In this document: piece by piece, positions 44,361 to 54,344 of the stretch
Layout of the letters: every line of letters starts with the position of its first letter
Numbering within the stretch: position 1 is the stretch's first letter
Source of the DNA: Sciscionella marina DSM 45152
Lineage (GTDB): Bacteria > Actinomycetota > Actinomycetes > Mycobacteriales > Pseudonocardiaceae
Length of the DNA stretch: 64,000 nucleotides
Assembly (NCBI RefSeq): GCF_000379465.1
Contig: NZ_KB905380.1
Location: 372,001-436,000 of the forward strand
Direction of reading: 5' to 3'
Notes under the pieces: model-generated
Told to the model about the DNA's origin: nothing
What the model saw: the letters and a program-made list of their open reading frames with translations, nothing else
Databases searched by the model: none
Program-made: the position numbers and the translations under genes

Positions 44361-44381
44361 AAACCTAACGATGTTCGGTTT
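44361..44381. promoter_or_regulatory. TetR-type operator in the TetR/MaoC divergent promoter
   Basis: AAACCTAAC, three bases, then GTTCGGTTT: the arms are inverted repeats with one mismatch in nine. It lies 47 bases from the TetR start and 29 from the MaoC start. Likely binds the divergently encoded TetR protein. Confidence 0.7.
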
Positions 44382-44409
44382 TCCGGGAACGAGCGAAGGA
44401 GCGAAAACA

Positions 44410-45258
44410 ATGGCGTTGCGCCACGATGTCGTCGGTACCGTCACCGGCCCGTGGGACCGAACCTGGAGCAGCACCGACAGCCTGCTCTACGCGGTCGCGG
44501 TCGGCGCGGGGCAGGACGATCCGCTCCGCGAGCTGCCGTTCACCACGGAGAACAGCGCCGAGATCACCCAACAGGCGATCCCTTCGCTGGCCATTGTGCT
44601 CGCCCAGTTCGACGGCCCGCGGAACACCGCGCTGGAGGGTGTGGACCTCACCAAGTTGCTGCACGCCGAACAGGCGCTCACCCTGCACCGGCCGCTGCCC
44701 GCCGAGGGGAAGATCAGCCTGCGTTCCGAGGTGACCGGGCTCTACGACAAGACCAAGGGCGCGCTGCTGGAGACCTCGTTCACCGCGAGCGACGAACAGG
44801 GCAGTGACCTGTTCACCACGCGCACCAGCGTGTTCATCCGGGGCGAGGGCGGCTGGGGCGGTGACCGGGGCGCCAACCCGGACTCCCCCGTTCCCGAGCG
44901 CGCACCCGATGCCGAGGTCTCCTTCCGGACCGCGGTGAACCAGGCGCTGATCTACCGGCTCACCGGGGACCGCAACCCGCTGCACTCCGATCCCACCTTC
45001 GCCAAGGCGGCGGGATTCGACCGGCCGATCCTGCACGGGCTGGCCACCTACGGGATCACCACCCGCCTGTTGGTCGGCGAGGTGTGCGGGGGCGACGCGA
45101 GCCGACTGCGGCACATCGAGGGCCGGTTCACCAAACCCGTGTTCCCCGGCCAGGATCTGACGGTGCACACCTGGTCGACCGGGGACGGCACCGCTTTCCG
45201 GACGGTGAACGAGGACGGGGACGTGGTCATCGACCGGGGACTGGTCAAGCACTCCTGA
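44410..45258 (+). CDS. MaoC-type enoyl-CoA hydratase / hydroxyacyl dehydratase
   Basis: About 282 residues from ATG 44410, with GAAGGAG 8 bases before; an ATG at 44341 would start inside the operator region and is less likely. It is a double-hotdog protein: an N-terminal diverged hotdog, then the hydratase 2 motif YRLTGDRNPLHSDPTFAKAAGFDRPILHGLATYG holding the catalytic Asp and His. This is the HtdY/HsdB-like or peroxisomal MFE-2-like hydratase group acting on enoyl-CoAs of fatty acids or sterols. Controlled by the divergent TetR. Confidence 0.88.
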   Translation: MALRHDVVGTVTGPWDRTWSSTDSLLYAVAVGAGQDDPLRELPFTTENSAEITQQAIPSLAIVLAQFDGPRNTALEGVDLTKLLHAEQALTLHRPLPAEGKISLRSEVTGLYDKTKGALLETSFTASDEQGSDLFTTRTSVFIRGEGGWGGDRGANPDSPVPERAPDAEVSFRTAVNQALIYRLTGDRNPLHSDPTFAKAAGFDRPILHGLATYGITTRLLVGEVCGGDASRLRHIEGRFTKPVFPGQDLTVHTWSTGDGTAFRTVNEDGDVVIDRGLVKHS

Positions 45259-45277
45259 CCGGCTTACCGTAGGTCCC

Positions 45278-45562
45278 ATGCCGCAGGGACCGCGCGAGCT
45301 CTTCGACGACGAGCTGCTCGGCCTCGACCCGGAGGACCCCGAAGCGGTGGCGTTCGCCGAGCACCTGCACCGGATGCGCGAGGCGCGGCCGACCTACACC
45401 GTGGAGGGGCAGCTGGGTGGGGTCGCGCGGTTCGCCGACTCCGCCAACCGGGCGACCGGGCATCGCCGGATGACCGCGGTACTGCTGGTCGGGCTGATCC
45501 TGTTCGGCGTGGTTTTCACCGTGCTACGCGCGATCGCGGAGATGCTCGCCGTGTTCGGCTGA
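45278..45562 (+). CDS. Small single-pass membrane protein, unknown function
   Basis: A 94-residue protein with an acidic N-terminus (ELFDDELLGLDPEDPEAVAFAEHLHRMREARPTYTVEGQ) and one C-terminal transmembrane helix (MTAVLLVGLILFGVVFTVLRAIAEMLAVFG). I do not recognise a named family. It lies 19 bases after the MaoC gene and 25 before msrB, so it is probably in the same transcript. A tail-anchored topology is likely. Confidence 0.65.
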   Translation: MPQGPRELFDDELLGLDPEDPEAVAFAEHLHRMREARPTYTVEGQLGGVARFADSANRATGHRRMTAVLLVGLILFGVVFTVLRAIAEMLAVFG

Positions 45563-45587
45563 CCGGCTCGCGCGTACCGTTGGCGCT

Positions 45588-46022
45588 ATGCGACAAGAAG
45601 CCGAGCCCGGTCCGCGAGTCGTCAGGACCGAACAGGAATGGCGCAGCGAGCTCAGCCCCGCCGAGTACGCCGTGCTGCGTGAGGCGGCCACCGAACGCCC
45701 CTATACCGGCGAGTACACCGACACCGAGACCGAGGGCGTCTACGAATGCCGCGCCTGCGGTGCGGAACTGTTCCGCAGCACCACGAAATTCCATTCGCAC
45801 TGCGGCTGGCCGTCCTTCTACGACCCCGCGGCGAGCGAGGCGGTGCTGCTGCGCGAGGACAATTCGCTCGGGATGCGACGCGTCGAAGTGCTGTGCGCCG
45901 CTTGCCACAGCCATCTCGGTCATGTCTTCGAGGGCGAGGGTTACCAGACCCCCACTGACCAACGGTATTGCATCAACTCCATCGCGCTACGACTTTCGCC
46001 TACTGACGGTAGCGATTCGTAG
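45588..46022 (+). CDS. msrB: Peptide-methionine (R)-S-oxide reductase
   Basis: A 144-residue MsrB. The two zinc pairs are present: CRAC (54, 57) and CAAC (103, 106). The resolving/catalytic region has HSHCGWPSFYDP, HLGHVFEGEGY and the catalytic Cys128 in RYCINSIAL. It repairs methionine-R-sulfoxide in proteins. Normal length for the family. It ends before a strong hairpin shared with the convergent CoA transferase gene. Confidence 0.95.
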   Translation: MRQEAEPGPRVVRTEQEWRSELSPAEYAVLREAATERPYTGEYTDTETEGVYECRACGAELFRSTTKFHSHCGWPSFYDPAASEAVLLREDNSLGMRRVEVLCAACHSHLGHVFEGEGYQTPTDQRYCINSIALRLSPTDGSDS

Positions 46023-46160
46023 CAGCTGTGCACGCAACCCCCCACTTCGTGGCTAGCGAACCTTAAATCTAGGTGAAACGGTCTTGTCACGCCGCGTGGT
46101 TTTCACGACTATGAATGACTGTGCCGGGACGGCGGTGCTAATCCGCGGACAGCGGTAACA

Positions 46161-46202
46161 GGGCCGTCGGCGTCGTCGCTGGGGGTACGACGCCGGCGGC
46201 CC
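46161..46202. terminator. Strong bidirectional terminator hairpin
   Basis: GGGCCGTCGGCGTCGT (46161-46176) pairs with ACGACGCCGGCGGCCC (46187-46202) over 16 bases with one mismatch and a 10-base loop. It separates convergent msrB and the CoA transferase gene. Confidence 0.8.
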
Positions 46203-46236
46203 CAGAGAACGATTACCCGGAAACTCTCGTCCGGAC

Positions 46237-47583
46237 TCAGCTCCACTCGGCGGGATCGGCCCCGCGTGGCCGCGGACCGTGCGCCCAGTACGGCGGGCAT
46301 CCGGAAAGGACACCGGGAATCCGGAGATGCGCCAGCCTGCCGAACGGCGAATCGGTCTCGGTCAGATAGCGCGCGATCTCCGCGTCACCGGCTTCGGTTT
46401 CCTTGCGCCCCAAGCCATCCAGCCACTGTCCGGTGCGCGCCAGGGACAGCCGCACCCGCCAGGTTCCCCCGCCGCGGGCGCGCCTGCGCAGCGCGGTGAC
46501 CGCACCGAGGGCGGCCAGCCAGCCGGTGGCGTGATCGAGTGCCTGTGCGGGAAGCGGGCGTGGCTTGTCCTCCCCCGCGGCGACCGCGCCCTCGTGCGCG
46601 ATCCCGGAGGCCAGCTGCACGAGGCTGTCGAATCCGCGCCGCCGCGCCCAGGGCCCGCGCCAGCCGTACGCATCGAGTTCCACGGTGACAAGGCCCGGCC
46701 GCAGTTCCGCCAGTTCACGCGCGCCAAACCCTTTCGCGGCAAGGGATCCCGGCCGGTAGGACTGCACGAGCACATCGGCATCGGCCACCAGCTCACGCAG
46801 CCGCGCCCGGCCCGGATCGGTGCGCAGATCCAGATTCGCGCTGCGTTTGCCGAATCCGGTGTCCACCACCAGCGTGTGCACCGCGGGCAGGTGCTCGGCA
46901 TCGATGCGCAGCACCTCGGCCCCGTGTGCGGCGAGCACCCGGCCGCACACGGGTCCCGCGATCACGTGGGTCAGATCGAGTACCCGGATCCCGGAAAGCG
47001 GGCGCGCTCCGGCGGGTTCGCTACGGGCGGGCGCGGGTCCGAGACGGTCGAATCCGACGAGCGGTTCCCCGGCCAATGCCCTGCCCTGTTCGTGGGCCAG
47101 CCAGTCCGCGCGGGAGCGCAGCGCCGCGGCCGCGCCGCCCTCGGCGAGCACCGCCTCTTCCACGGCCACCGCGGGCATCCCGGCGATCACCGCGGTCATC
47201 CGTTCGGCGTCCCCGGCACCGAGCGCGCGCAGCGCCGCCACCGAATGGTGCGGGTAGTTGCCGTGCACCCGCACCCAGCCGTCCGCGCACCGGTAGAGCC
47301 CGGAGACCCCGCTCCACAGCGGTTCCGGCTCGGCGCCCAGGATCCGCAGATGGCGTTCGCTGCGGAAGGACTCCGCGGCGTGCGCGAGGTCCACGGAGAC
47401 CGCGCCCGGTTCCCCGCCCCGTTCCGCGTGATAGCCCGCCAGGGCAGCGGTGGTGGCGCCGACACAGGCCGCGGCCGCGGTGCCGACCAGGAACGGCCCG
47501 GCGAGCGCGGGTTCGGCGCCGTGCACGGTGACCGGCGGCGATGGCTCACCGGTCACCGACCCGGCGAGCTCCTCGGGGGTCAC
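46237..47583 (-). CDS. Class III (CaiB/BaiF) CoA transferase
   Basis: About 448 residues from GTG 47583, overlapping the hemQ stop (GTGA). The core [34 protein letters not shown] begins only near residue 210; it is followed by [38 protein letters not shown] and [21 protein letters not shown], the Asp being at the position of the catalytic Asp of formyl-CoA transferase. The first 200 residues ([37 protein letters not shown]) look like the C-terminal part of another CaiB domain. It should move CoA between acyl groups; why it is coupled to heme genes is unknown. Confidence 0.8.
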   Translation of the reverse strand: MTPEELAGSVTGEPSPPVTVHGAEPALAGPFLVGTAAAACVGATTAALAGYHAERGGEPGAVSVDLAHAAESFRSERHLRILGAEPEPLWSGVSGLYRCADGWVRVHGNYPHHSVAALRALGAGDAERMTAVIAGMPAVAVEEAVLAEGGAAAALRSRADWLAHEQGRALAGEPLVGFDRLGPAPARSEPAGARPLSGIRVLDLTHVIAGPVCGRVLAAHGAEVLRIDAEHLPAVHTLVVDTGFGKRSANLDLRTDPGRARLRELVADADVLVQSYRPGSLAAKGFGARELAELRPGLVTVELDAYGWRGPWARRRGFDSLVQLASGIAHEGAVAAGEDKPRPLPAQALDHATGWLAALGAVTALRRRARGGGTWRVRLSLARTGQWLDGLGRKETEAGDAEIARYLTETDSPFGRLAHLRIPGVLSGCPPYWAHGPRPRGADPAEWS

Positions 47584-48269
47584 GGCAGATTCGCGACGAT
47601 CTCGGCGATCGGGGTCCGGGTGCCGGTGTAGAACGGGGTTTCCTCGCGCACGTGCCTGCGCGCCTCGGTATAGCGCATGAGCCACATCAGCTCGACGATC
47701 CGGTGCAGTTCGTCCGCCTCGAAGGCGAGGATCCACTCGTAGTCGCCGAGACCGAAGGCGGGCACCGTGTTGGCCCGCACATCCGGGTACTCGCGCGCCT
47801 TCATGCCGTGCTCGGCGAGGATCTTGCGCCGCTCCTCATCGGGAAGCAGGTACCAGTCGTAGGAGCGCACGAACGGGTAGACGCACACGAACTTGCGCGG
47901 CTCCTCCCCCATGACGAACGCGGGAAGGTGGCTCTTGTTGAACTCGGCCGGCCGGTGCAGCGAGGTCTGGCTCCACACCGGGGTGCTCGCCCTGCCGAGC
48001 GCGGTGCGGCGCAGTCCGGCGTACGCCGCCTGCAGGTCCTCGATGCGCTCGGCGTGCCACCACACCATGAAGTCCGCGTCCGCGCGCAGCCCGGAGACAT
48101 CGTAGGTGCCGCGTACCACGACGCCCTTCTGCTCGAGGGATTCCAGGTACTGCGCCACCTCCTCGCCCGCGGGTCCCCGTTCGGCGGGAAGGGTGCCGTC
48201 GACCCGGAACACCGAGTGCATGCTGTACCGGGTCATGTCGTTGAGCTCTTCGTAGTTCAGCCTCGCCAT
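47580..48269 (-). CDS. hemQ: Coproheme decarboxylase HemQ (ChdC)
   Basis: About 229 residues from ATG 48269. The chlorite-dismutase-like family is recognised by [57 protein letters not shown], and [45 protein letters not shown]. It turns coproheme into heme b with hydrogen peroxide, the last step of the coproporphyrin-dependent pathway used by actinobacteria. Begins 7 bases after the hemY stop, in operon with hemE and hemY. Confidence 0.94.
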   Translation of the reverse strand: MARLNYEELNDMTRYSMHSVFRVDGTLPAERGPAGEEVAQYLESLEQKGVVVRGTYDVSGLRADADFMVWWHAERIEDLQAAYAGLRRTALGRASTPVWSQTSLHRPAEFNKSHLPAFVMGEEPRKFVCVYPFVRSYDWYLLPDEERRKILAEHGMKAREYPDVRANTVPAFGLGDYEWILAFEADELHRIVELMWLMRYTEARRHVREETPFYTGTRTPIAEIVANLP

Positions 48270-48276
48270 GGCTCGA

Positions 48277-49629
48277 TCATCCCACCGCGAGCAGGCGCTG
48301 CGCAGCCGCATCGGCTGTGGCGATGCACGCAGGTACGCCCACCCCATGCAAGGTGGCCCCGGCCACCGCGAGCCCGGGCACCGCGGTCACCGCGGCCTCG
48401 ATACGTGCCACGCGCTCCAGGTGGCCGGGCCCGTACTGCGGCAGTCCCCCGCCCCAGCGCTGCACCCGCACCGCGGTGGGCTCCGCGGTGATCCCGGTCA
48501 GCTCCGCGAGATCGGTGCGCACCGCCTCGATCAGTGTGCCGTCGGTGCCGCGCAGGATCTCCTCCTCGCCGAACCGGCCGACCGAGGCACGCAGCAGACC
48601 GGGCGGCAGGTGCGGCCATTTGCGCGAGGAGAAGGTGAAGGCCTTGGCGGTGAACGGGGCCCCGTCGGCGCGCCGTTCACCGGAGGCGAGCAGGATCCCG
48701 GACCGTTCGGGCAGCGTCACCGTCTCCGGATAGGCGAAACCCAGCACGGCCATGGAGGCGAGCTCGATCCCGGCGTAGCCGCGTGCCGCTTCCGGAGCGG
48801 CCTCGGCGAGCAGTTTCGCCGCCGCCGGCGCGGGCACCGCGAGCACCACCCCGTCCGCCTCGGCGTACTCGGCCGAGCCACGCCCGCCGATCCCGAGCTG
48901 CCAACCACTTCTGTTGCGGGACAAGGCATGCACGGTCGCCCCGGTGTGCACATCCCGGTCCAGCGCCTCGGCCAGCGCCCGGTAGCCGCCGCGCACCGCG
49001 CCGAACACCGGGGCCGAGGACGGGTTCGCTGGGAGCAACGTGGCCGCGGCGGCCAGCACCGAGCCGTGCCGCTCGATCGCATCCGCGAGTCCGGGCATGG
49101 TGGCGCGCAGCCCCAGCGCGTCCGCCCGTCCCGCGTACACCCCGGCCAGCAGCGGATCCACCAGCCGGTCCACGACCTGGTCCCCCAGCCGTGCGCGCAG
49201 CAGCCCGCCGACCGTGGTCTGCGGGCCGACCGCGGCCGGTTCGGCCGGTTCCTCGGTGAGCTCGGCGATCCCGCGCACCGCTTCCCTGCTGGCCGGTACC
49301 CCCATCACGGTGCCCGCCGGGATCGGATGCGCCACCCCGCCCGCCCGGATCACCGCGCGCGCCGGGCCCGGATGCACCACCTCGAGGCCGAGTTCCCCGG
49401 CGAGCCGGACCGCTTCGGGGCGGCGAGCGAGAAAAGACTCGGCGCCGAGGTCGAGCGTCGAATCGCCCAGCGTTGAGCTTCCCAGTGTTACAGCCTCGAG
49501 CGCGGCCGTGCACAGCTTGCCGCCGATCCGCTCGCTCGACTCGTACACGGTCACCGAGGCACCCGCCGCGCGCAGCCGGTGCGCCGCGACCAGTCCGGCG
49601 ATCCCCGCGCCGACGACCGCGAACTTCAC
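48277..49629 (-). CDS. hemY: Coproporphyrinogen/protoporphyrinogen oxidase (HemY/CgoX)
   Basis: About 450 residues from GTG 49629, overlapping the hemE stop (GTGA). The N-terminal FAD-binding Rossmann motif is [60 protein letters not shown] and [16 protein letters not shown] are typical of the HemY family; the C-terminus [19 protein letters not shown] closes the FAD site. In actinobacteria it oxidises coproporphyrinogen III. A short repeat ([14 protein letters not shown]) after the FAD motif region is unusual and may be a local duplication. Confidence 0.93.
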   Translation of the reverse strand: MKFAVVGAGIAGLVAAHRLRAAGASVTVYESSERIGGKLCTAALEAVTLGSSTLGDSTLDLGAESFLARRPEAVRLAGELGLEVVHPGPARAVIRAGGVAHPIPAGTVMGVPASREAVRGIAELTEEPAEPAAVGPQTTVGGLLRARLGDQVVDRLVDPLLAGVYAGRADALGLRATMPGLADAIERHGSVLAAAATLLPANPSSAPVFGAVRGGYRALAEALDRDVHTGATVHALSRNRSGWQLGIGGRGSAEYAEADGVVLAVPAPAAAKLLAEAAPEAARGYAGIELASMAVLGFAYPETVTLPERSGILLASGERRADGAPFTAKAFTFSSRKWPHLPPGLLRASVGRFGEEEILRGTDGTLIEAVRTDLAELTGITAEPTAVRVQRWGGGLPQYGPGHLERVARIEAAVTAVPGLAVAGATLHGVGVPACIATADAAAQRLLAVG

Positions 49630-50675
49630 GAGCGGTGCACCAGGTCCACGAGCTTGGTCAGTTCCGCCGGATCCGTGTTGGGCAGCACCCCGTGGCCCAG
49701 GTTGAAGATGTGCCCCGCGGCCGCCTTGCCCTCGGCGAGCACCCGTGCGGTCTCCCGCTCCACGACCCGTTCCCCGGCGAACAGCACCGTCGGGTCCAGG
49801 TTGCCCTGCACGACCGGGTTCTCGATCCCCGCGGCACGCAACCGGGCCGCCGCCTCGTCCAGCGGAATCCGCCAGTCGACCCCGACCACGTCCACCCCGG
49901 CCTCGGCCATCGCGGGCAGCAGCTCCCCGGTACCCACGCCGAAGTGAATGCGCGGCACCCCGAATTCGCCGATGCTGTCGAACACCGCACGGGTGTGCGG
50001 GAGCACGGATTCGCGATACTCCCGCTCGGAGAGGGCACCCGCCCAGGAGTCGAACACCTGGACCGCGTCCACCCCCGCCTCGGCCTGCACGCGCAGGAAG
50101 GTACTCGTCATGCGGGCCAGCTTGGCCGCCAGCAGATTCCAGGTCTCCGGGTCGCCGAGCATCATCGCCTTGGTGCGCTCGTACGTCTTGCTCGGCGCGC
50201 CCTCGACCAGGTAGGAGGCCAGCGTGAACGGGGCACCGGCGAAACCGATCAGCGGCACCTCGCCCAGTTCGGCGGTCAGCAGCCGCACCGCCTCGGTGAT
50301 CGGGGCCAGCGCAGCGGGATCGAGCTCGGGCAGCCGCTCCACGTCCGCGCGAGTGCGCACCGGTTCGGCGATCACCGGGCCCACCCCGGGCGTGATCTCC
50401 AGCTCGATCCCAGCCGCGTACAGCGGGACCATGATGTCCGAGTACAGCACCGCCGCGTCCACCCCGTGCCTGCGCACCGGTTGCATGGTGATCTCGCGCG
50501 CCACATCCGGGGTCAGGCAGGACCGCAGCATCGGGGCGCCGGCGCGCACCTCGTGGTATTCGGGGAGGGACCGCCCTGCCTGGCGCATGAACCACACCGG
50601 TGTCCGTTCCGGGCGTTCACCGCGCGCCGCGCGCAGGAACGGAGCTTCGGCCAGGTCACGGCGGTTGTTCGGCAC
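49626..50675 (-). CDS. hemE: Uroporphyrinogen decarboxylase
   Basis: About 349 residues from GTG 50675. Family signatures are [19 protein letters not shown] (the first UroD signature) and [16 protein letters not shown] (second), with [27 protein letters not shown] and [11 protein letters not shown]. It decarboxylates uroporphyrinogen III to coproporphyrinogen III, feeding HemY. First gene of the hemE-hemY-hemQ-CoA transferase operon; divergent from the DUF3000 gene, with the promoter in the 99 bases between. Confidence 0.96.
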   Translation of the reverse strand: MPNNRRDLAEAPFLRAARGERPERTPVWFMRQAGRSLPEYHEVRAGAPMLRSCLTPDVAREITMQPVRRHGVDAAVLYSDIMVPLYAAGIELEITPGVGPVIAEPVRTRADVERLPELDPAALAPITEAVRLLTAELGEVPLIGFAGAPFTLASYLVEGAPSKTYERTKAMMLGDPETWNLLAAKLARMTSTFLRVQAEAGVDAVQVFDSWAGALSEREYRESVLPHTRAVFDSIGEFGVPRIHFGVGTGELLPAMAEAGVDVVGVDWRIPLDEAAARLRAAGIENPVVQGNLDPTVLFAGERVVERETARVLAEGKAAAGHIFNLGHGVLPNTDPAELTKLVDLVHRS

Positions 50676-50774
50676 AGCGTCCCCAATCTCGGTCTCGGTG
50701 GGCTCATCCTCCCACCACCGCCGATCGGCGCGCCTTGCCGGTAAGAGTCGGTGCTCGGGCTTACAGTGCCGGAC

Positions 50775-51419
50775 GTGACTCCGATTACCACTGGTACCGA
50801 GACCGGCAACGGCGAGGCGCTCACCGCGCCGGCCGGGGGTTCGGATCGCACAGGACTGCAGGGGCCGCCGATGTTCCGCGAGGCGGTCCGCTCGCTGGTG
50901 TCCTACAAGCCGCGCACCGAGATCAGCCTCAAGCGGATCAAGGCACCGCAGCGGCTCGCGCCCTACGCTTTCGGCATCGGCTGCGAGATCGACGGACCGG
51001 GCGAGGACGAGGAGGACGCGGCGACCGCGCGGCTGATCCTGCTGCACGATCCGGACGGGCAGGAGTCCTGGGACGGGGTGCTGCGACTGGTCGGTTTCCT
51101 GCGCGCGGACGTGGACAGCGAGCTCGCCGCCGACCCGCTGCTGCCCGAGGTCGGCTGGTCCTGGCTCACCGAGGGCCTCGAACAGTACGGGGCCTCGTTC
51201 GCCGCACTCGGCGGAACCGTCACCCAGACCACCTCGGCGCGGTTCGGTGACATCGCGGGCCCGGAGCACGCCTGCGATCTCGAGGTGCGAGCCTCCTGGA
51301 CCCCGCTCGGCACCGATCTGGCCGCGCACACCGAGGCGTTCTGCGGCCTGCTGGCGAGCGCGGTGGGGCTGCCGCCGGTCGGGATCTCGATGCTTTCCCA
51401 GCGCGACGGCAGCCGCTGA
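50775..51419 (+). CDS. DUF3000 domain protein
   Basis: About 214 residues from GTG 50775 (a GTG at 50751 is also in frame). [43 protein letters not shown] is the characteristic N-terminus of DUF3000, an actinobacterial family of unknown function that is usually found, as here, beside hemE and the ribonuclease D gene. The rest is acidic with a beta-rich pattern ([23 protein letters not shown]). Conserved context but no known role. Confidence 0.85.
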   Translation: MTPITTGTETGNGEALTAPAGGSDRTGLQGPPMFREAVRSLVSYKPRTEISLKRIKAPQRLAPYAFGIGCEIDGPGEDEEDAATARLILLHDPDGQESWDGVLRLVGFLRADVDSELAADPLLPEVGWSWLTEGLEQYGASFAALGGTVTQTTSARFGDIAGPEHACDLEVRASWTPLGTDLAAHTEAFCGLLASAVGLPPVGISMLSQRDGSR

Positions 51420-51426
51420 ACCTCGC

Positions 51427-52200
51427 TCAGCCCGTTACCTCCGCCAGTGCTTCGACCACCGCGGCGAACCCGGGCGAGCCGGGTGCGACGAGGTCGAAGT
51501 GGTCCGCCCCGGGCACGGTGCGCAGGTGTACGCCGAACCGCTCGGCATAACGCGCGCTGAACGCGTGCGGTACCCGGTCGTCGGCGTCGCCGTGCACCAG
51601 CACGGTGCGGGCCCCCGGCGGCCCCTGACGCAGTGGGTCGGCCGCCGCGTACGCCTCGGGCAGCTGCGCGGGTTCGCCGCCCATGAACTCCTGTGCCGCG
51701 CCCTCGTCCAGGCGCTGCCGCGCGGTCTCGGCGAGATCGCTGACCGCGGCCAGGGCGAGGATCCCGGTGATCCCCTCGTGCGCCGCGAGCAGCGCGAGGT
51801 GCCCGCCCGCGGAATGCCCGAGCAGCACCGTCCCGGCCCCGGTCCGCCCCGGCGCCGCCTCCTCGATCAGTGCGGGAAGGACGTGCACGGCCGCGCGCAC
51901 GTCCTCGGCGGTCCCCGGCCAGCCACCATCGGGCTGACCGCTGCGGTGGTACTCCACGTTCGCGGTGAGGTACCCGCGGGCGGTCAGTTCGGCGCACAGC
52001 GGCCCCAGGTAGCCGCGGTCGTGCTTGGCCCGCCAATACCCGCCGTGCAGCACCAGAACGAGCGGAGCCGGCCCGGTCCCCTCGGGAAGGCGTACCTCGG
52101 CCACTCGCTCCGGTCCCGGCCCGTAGGCGAGCAAAAAATCGGGTTCGGGCACCGGTCCACGGGTGGCCGGGTCGAGGATCCAGCGCGCGCCCCCGGCCAT
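51427..52200 (-). CDS. Alpha/beta hydrolase (esterase/peptidase-like)
   Basis: A 257-residue hydrolase. [41 protein letters not shown] has the HGG oxyanion motif of the hormone-sensitive-lipase/kynurenine-formamidase type; the nucleophile elbow is [16 protein letters not shown]; the acid and His lie in [12 protein letters not shown] and [10 protein letters not shown]. The substrate is unknown; kynurenine formamidase-like or ester hydrolase are possible. Its ATG at 52200 shares a base with the stop of the dipeptidase gene, so the two are coupled. Confidence 0.85.
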   Translation of the reverse strand: MAGGARWILDPATRGPVPEPDFLLAYGPGPERVAEVRLPEGTGPAPLVLVLHGGYWRAKHDRGYLGPLCAELTARGYLTANVEYHRSGQPDGGWPGTAEDVRAAVHVLPALIEEAAPGRTGAGTVLLGHSAGGHLALLAAHEGITGILALAAVSDLAETARQRLDEGAAQEFMGGEPAQLPEAYAAADPLRQGPPGARTVLVHGDADDRVPHAFSARYAERFGVHLRTVPGADHFDLVAPGSPGFAAVVEALAEVTG

Positions 52201-53381
52201 CAGTGGCTCGCCGCGGATTCGGCCTCGGCCAGCACCCGCAGCGCGTTCTCCCCGGCCAGTTTGCCGAGGTCGGTGCGCGACCAGCCGCGATCGGCGAGGG
52301 TGTCGAACAGCAGCCGGTAACCGGTGACGTCCTCGAGCCCGCGCGGCTGGGCCGCGACCCCGTCGTAGTCCCCGCCGAGGCCGATGTGCTCGATCCCGGC
52401 CACCTCCCGCACGTGGTCGAGGTGTTCGAGCACGTCCTCCAGCGTGGCCTGGGGCCGCGGCGGGCCGTCCCAGGTCTCGATGAAGGCACCGCGCCGTCCG
52501 AGGTCGACGTAGCGGTCACCGGCCGCGTCCATCGCCGCGCGCACCTGCTCGTCCCAGGCGGCGATCTCCTTCGAGACGAACCCGGGCACGAAGCTGACCA
52601 TGCACACCCCGCCGTTCCCGGCCATGGTGCCGAGCACGTCGTCCGGGACGTTGCGCGGGGAGTTGGTCACCGCCTTGGCACAGGAGTGGCTGAAGATCAC
52701 CGGGGCCGAGCTCACCTCGAGCGCGTCCCGCATCGTCGACTCGGCGACGTGCGAGAGGTCCACGAGCATGCCGAGCGCGTTCATCTCCGCGACCACCCGG
52801 CGGCCGAACTCGGTGAGCCCGCCGTGCGCGGGCTCGTCGGTGGCCGAATCGGCCCAGCCGGTGTTCTCGTTGTGGGTCAGTGTCATGTACCGCACACCGA
52901 GCCGGTAGAGCGCGCGCAGCACGGCCAGCGAGTCGTCGATGCAGTGCCCGCCCTCGGCGCCGAGCAGCGAGGCGAGCCTGCCGGAGGCGAAGACCTCGCG
53001 CGCCTCGGCGGCGGTGGTCGCCAGGCCGAGCCGCTCCGGATAGCGGCGGACCATCGCGTGCGCCAGCTCGATCTGCTGGAGCACCGCGGTCACCGCGCTG
53101 GAGCCGGTGTAGGAACAGGGCACGTACACCGACCAGAACTGGGCACCGAGCCCGCCCTCGGCCGCCCGCACCAGGTCGGTGTGCAGTTCGGGGTGGGCCT
53201 GCCGCAGATCGGTGTCCAGGTCGAGCTCGCCGAGCCGGGTGACCGCGTCCGGGCCGAACATCTCGCGCAGCGCCCACGGCAGATCGTTGTGCCCGTCTAC
53301 CAAGGGTGTGACGCGAAGCACCTCACTTCCGGTGCCGCTCTCCCCCGTGTGAACCGAATTGTCGATCGCTGATTGAGGCAT
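52200..53381 (-). CDS. Membrane dipeptidase family (M19) protein
   Basis: About 393 residues from ATG 53381 (MPQSAIDNSVHTGE); an upstream ATG-type start at 53417 would lie on a palindrome. The metal ligands are clear: VDGHNDLPWALRE (His-x-Asp), GAEGGHCIDDS with Glu, FSHSCAKAVTNSPRN with His, and IGLGGDYDG with Asp. It belongs to the renal dipeptidase family, cleaving dipeptides, often with broad or D-residue specificity. Partner hydrolase overlaps at the 3' end. The 237 bases upstream carry a perfect inverted repeat. Confidence 0.92.
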   Translation of the reverse strand: MPQSAIDNSVHTGESGTGSEVLRVTPLVDGHNDLPWALREMFGPDAVTRLGELDLDTDLRQAHPELHTDLVRAAEGGLGAQFWSVYVPCSYTGSSAVTAVLQQIELAHAMVRRYPERLGLATTAAEAREVFASGRLASLLGAEGGHCIDDSLAVLRALYRLGVRYMTLTHNENTGWADSATDEPAHGGLTEFGRRVVAEMNALGMLVDLSHVAESTMRDALEVSSAPVIFSHSCAKAVTNSPRNVPDDVLGTMAGNGGVCMVSFVPGFVSKEIAAWDEQVRAAMDAAGDRYVDLGRRGAFIETWDGPPRPQATLEDVLEHLDHVREVAGIEHIGLGGDYDGVAAQPRGLEDVTGYRLLFDTLADRGWSRTDLGKLAGENALRVLAEAESAASH

Positions 53382-53413
53382 GTCGTCAGCCAAGCTCCTC
53401 GCGTTACAGGTAA

Positions 53414-53436
53414 ACACATTTGTCGCTCAAATGTGT
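53414..53436. promoter_or_regulatory. Perfect 9-bp inverted repeat in a divergent promoter
   Basis: ACACATTTG (53414-53422), five bases TCGCT, CAAATGTGT (53428-53436). Perfect symmetry and AT-rich arms in high-GC surroundings suggest an operator. It lies 33 bases upstream of the dipeptidase start and about 180 from the response regulator start. Confidence 0.7.
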
Positions 53437-53618
53437 GAATCTACCGGCATCTTCACTCAAACTATTTCGTACAGATTGGCCCGGGCGCATGTCATTAGGC
53501 CGCTTGGGGGGCTACTCTTCTCCGCTATCGGCACCACTTTCGGTCGATCAGTGGCGCGGCTGGTTGGCCGAAAGACCCGGTGCGGTCGGGGGCACGACCG
53601 ACTCCAGGGAGGTATGAC

Positions 53619-54344
53619 GTGGCTGCCGTCGGATTACCCGACGCCGTCCGAAACACGACGACGGCCGGCAACACATTGTCGGCAAGCAATTTGGTCCCGC
53701 ACCCGCGGGAAGAGCAATTCTCGGTGCTCGTTGTCGATGACCACCCGCTGCTGCGGGAAGCCATCGCGGCACGACTCGCCACTATGGGCGCCGGCGAGGT
53801 GCACGAGGCGGCCACGGTCGCCGAGGCAAGAGCGAGAGCCGTGGCCACCGGGCCGTGTGACCTCGCGATCCTCGATCTCGGGCTGCCGGACGGCAGCGGG
53901 ATCGAACTGGTCACCGAACTGCGTACGCAGGCGTGGCCGCGGATCGTGGTGCTGGCCTCCTCGGACGATCCCTACGCCGTCCGCTCGGCCTTCCAGGCCG
54001 GAGCGCAGGCATACCTGCTCAAGTCGGCGTCCGCGGTCGTCGTCGTGGACGGGGTGCGGCGGGTGCTGGACGGCGGGGTCTACGCGGATCCATCCGTGGC
54101 TCCGCTGCTGGCCACGGGGTCTCGGGTGGCTGGCGCGGACCACTCGACCCGGGAGCTCTCCACCCGGGAGGTGGAGGTGCTCCAGCTCGTCGCGGACGGC
54201 CAGTCGAACAAAGAGATCGGTGAGACGCTGAGCCTTTCCTCGCTCACCGTCAAGTCGCATCTGTCCCGGGTCGGCAGGAAACTCGGCACCGGGGACCGGG
54301 CGCAGATGGTCGCGCTCGCCATGCGGGCCGGAGTGATCAGGTAA
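53619..54344 (+). CDS. Orphan LuxR/NarL-type response regulator
   Basis: About 241 residues from GTG 53619, with GGGAGG 8 bases before. After a 40-residue lead, the receiver domain starts FSVLVVDDHPLLREAIAARLATMG, the phosphorylated Asp is in LAILDLGLPDGSG, and the conserved Lys in YLLKSAS. The C-terminal HTH is LSTREVEVLQLVADGQSNKEIGETLSLSSLTVKSHLSRVGRKLG. No histidine kinase gene is nearby. It sits between dipeptidase and ribonuclease D genes and is closed by a large hairpin. Confidence 0.9.
   Translation: MAAVGLPDAVRNTTTAGNTLSASNLVPHPREEQFSVLVVDDHPLLREAIAARLATMGAGEVHEAATVAEARARAVATGPCDLAILDLGLPDGSGIELVTELRTQAWPRIVVLASSDDPYAVRSAFQAGAQAYLLKSASAVVVVDGVRRVLDGGVYADPSVAPLLATGSRVAGADHSTRELSTREVEVLQLVADGQSNKEIGETLSLSSLTVKSHLSRVGRKLGTGDRAQMVALAMRAGVIR

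Noticed and set aside
46207-46220. ACGATTACCCGG, a 12-base match to the LacI operator region at 34787-34798, appears again between msrB and the CoA transferase gene.
   Set aside because: It lies between two convergent gene ends beside a terminator, with no promoter; a chance match is the simpler reading.
46053-46313. 86-codon minus-strand frame over the msrB/CoA transferase spacer.
   Set aside because: It runs through the terminator hairpin and is rich in Arg and Pro without recognisable motifs.
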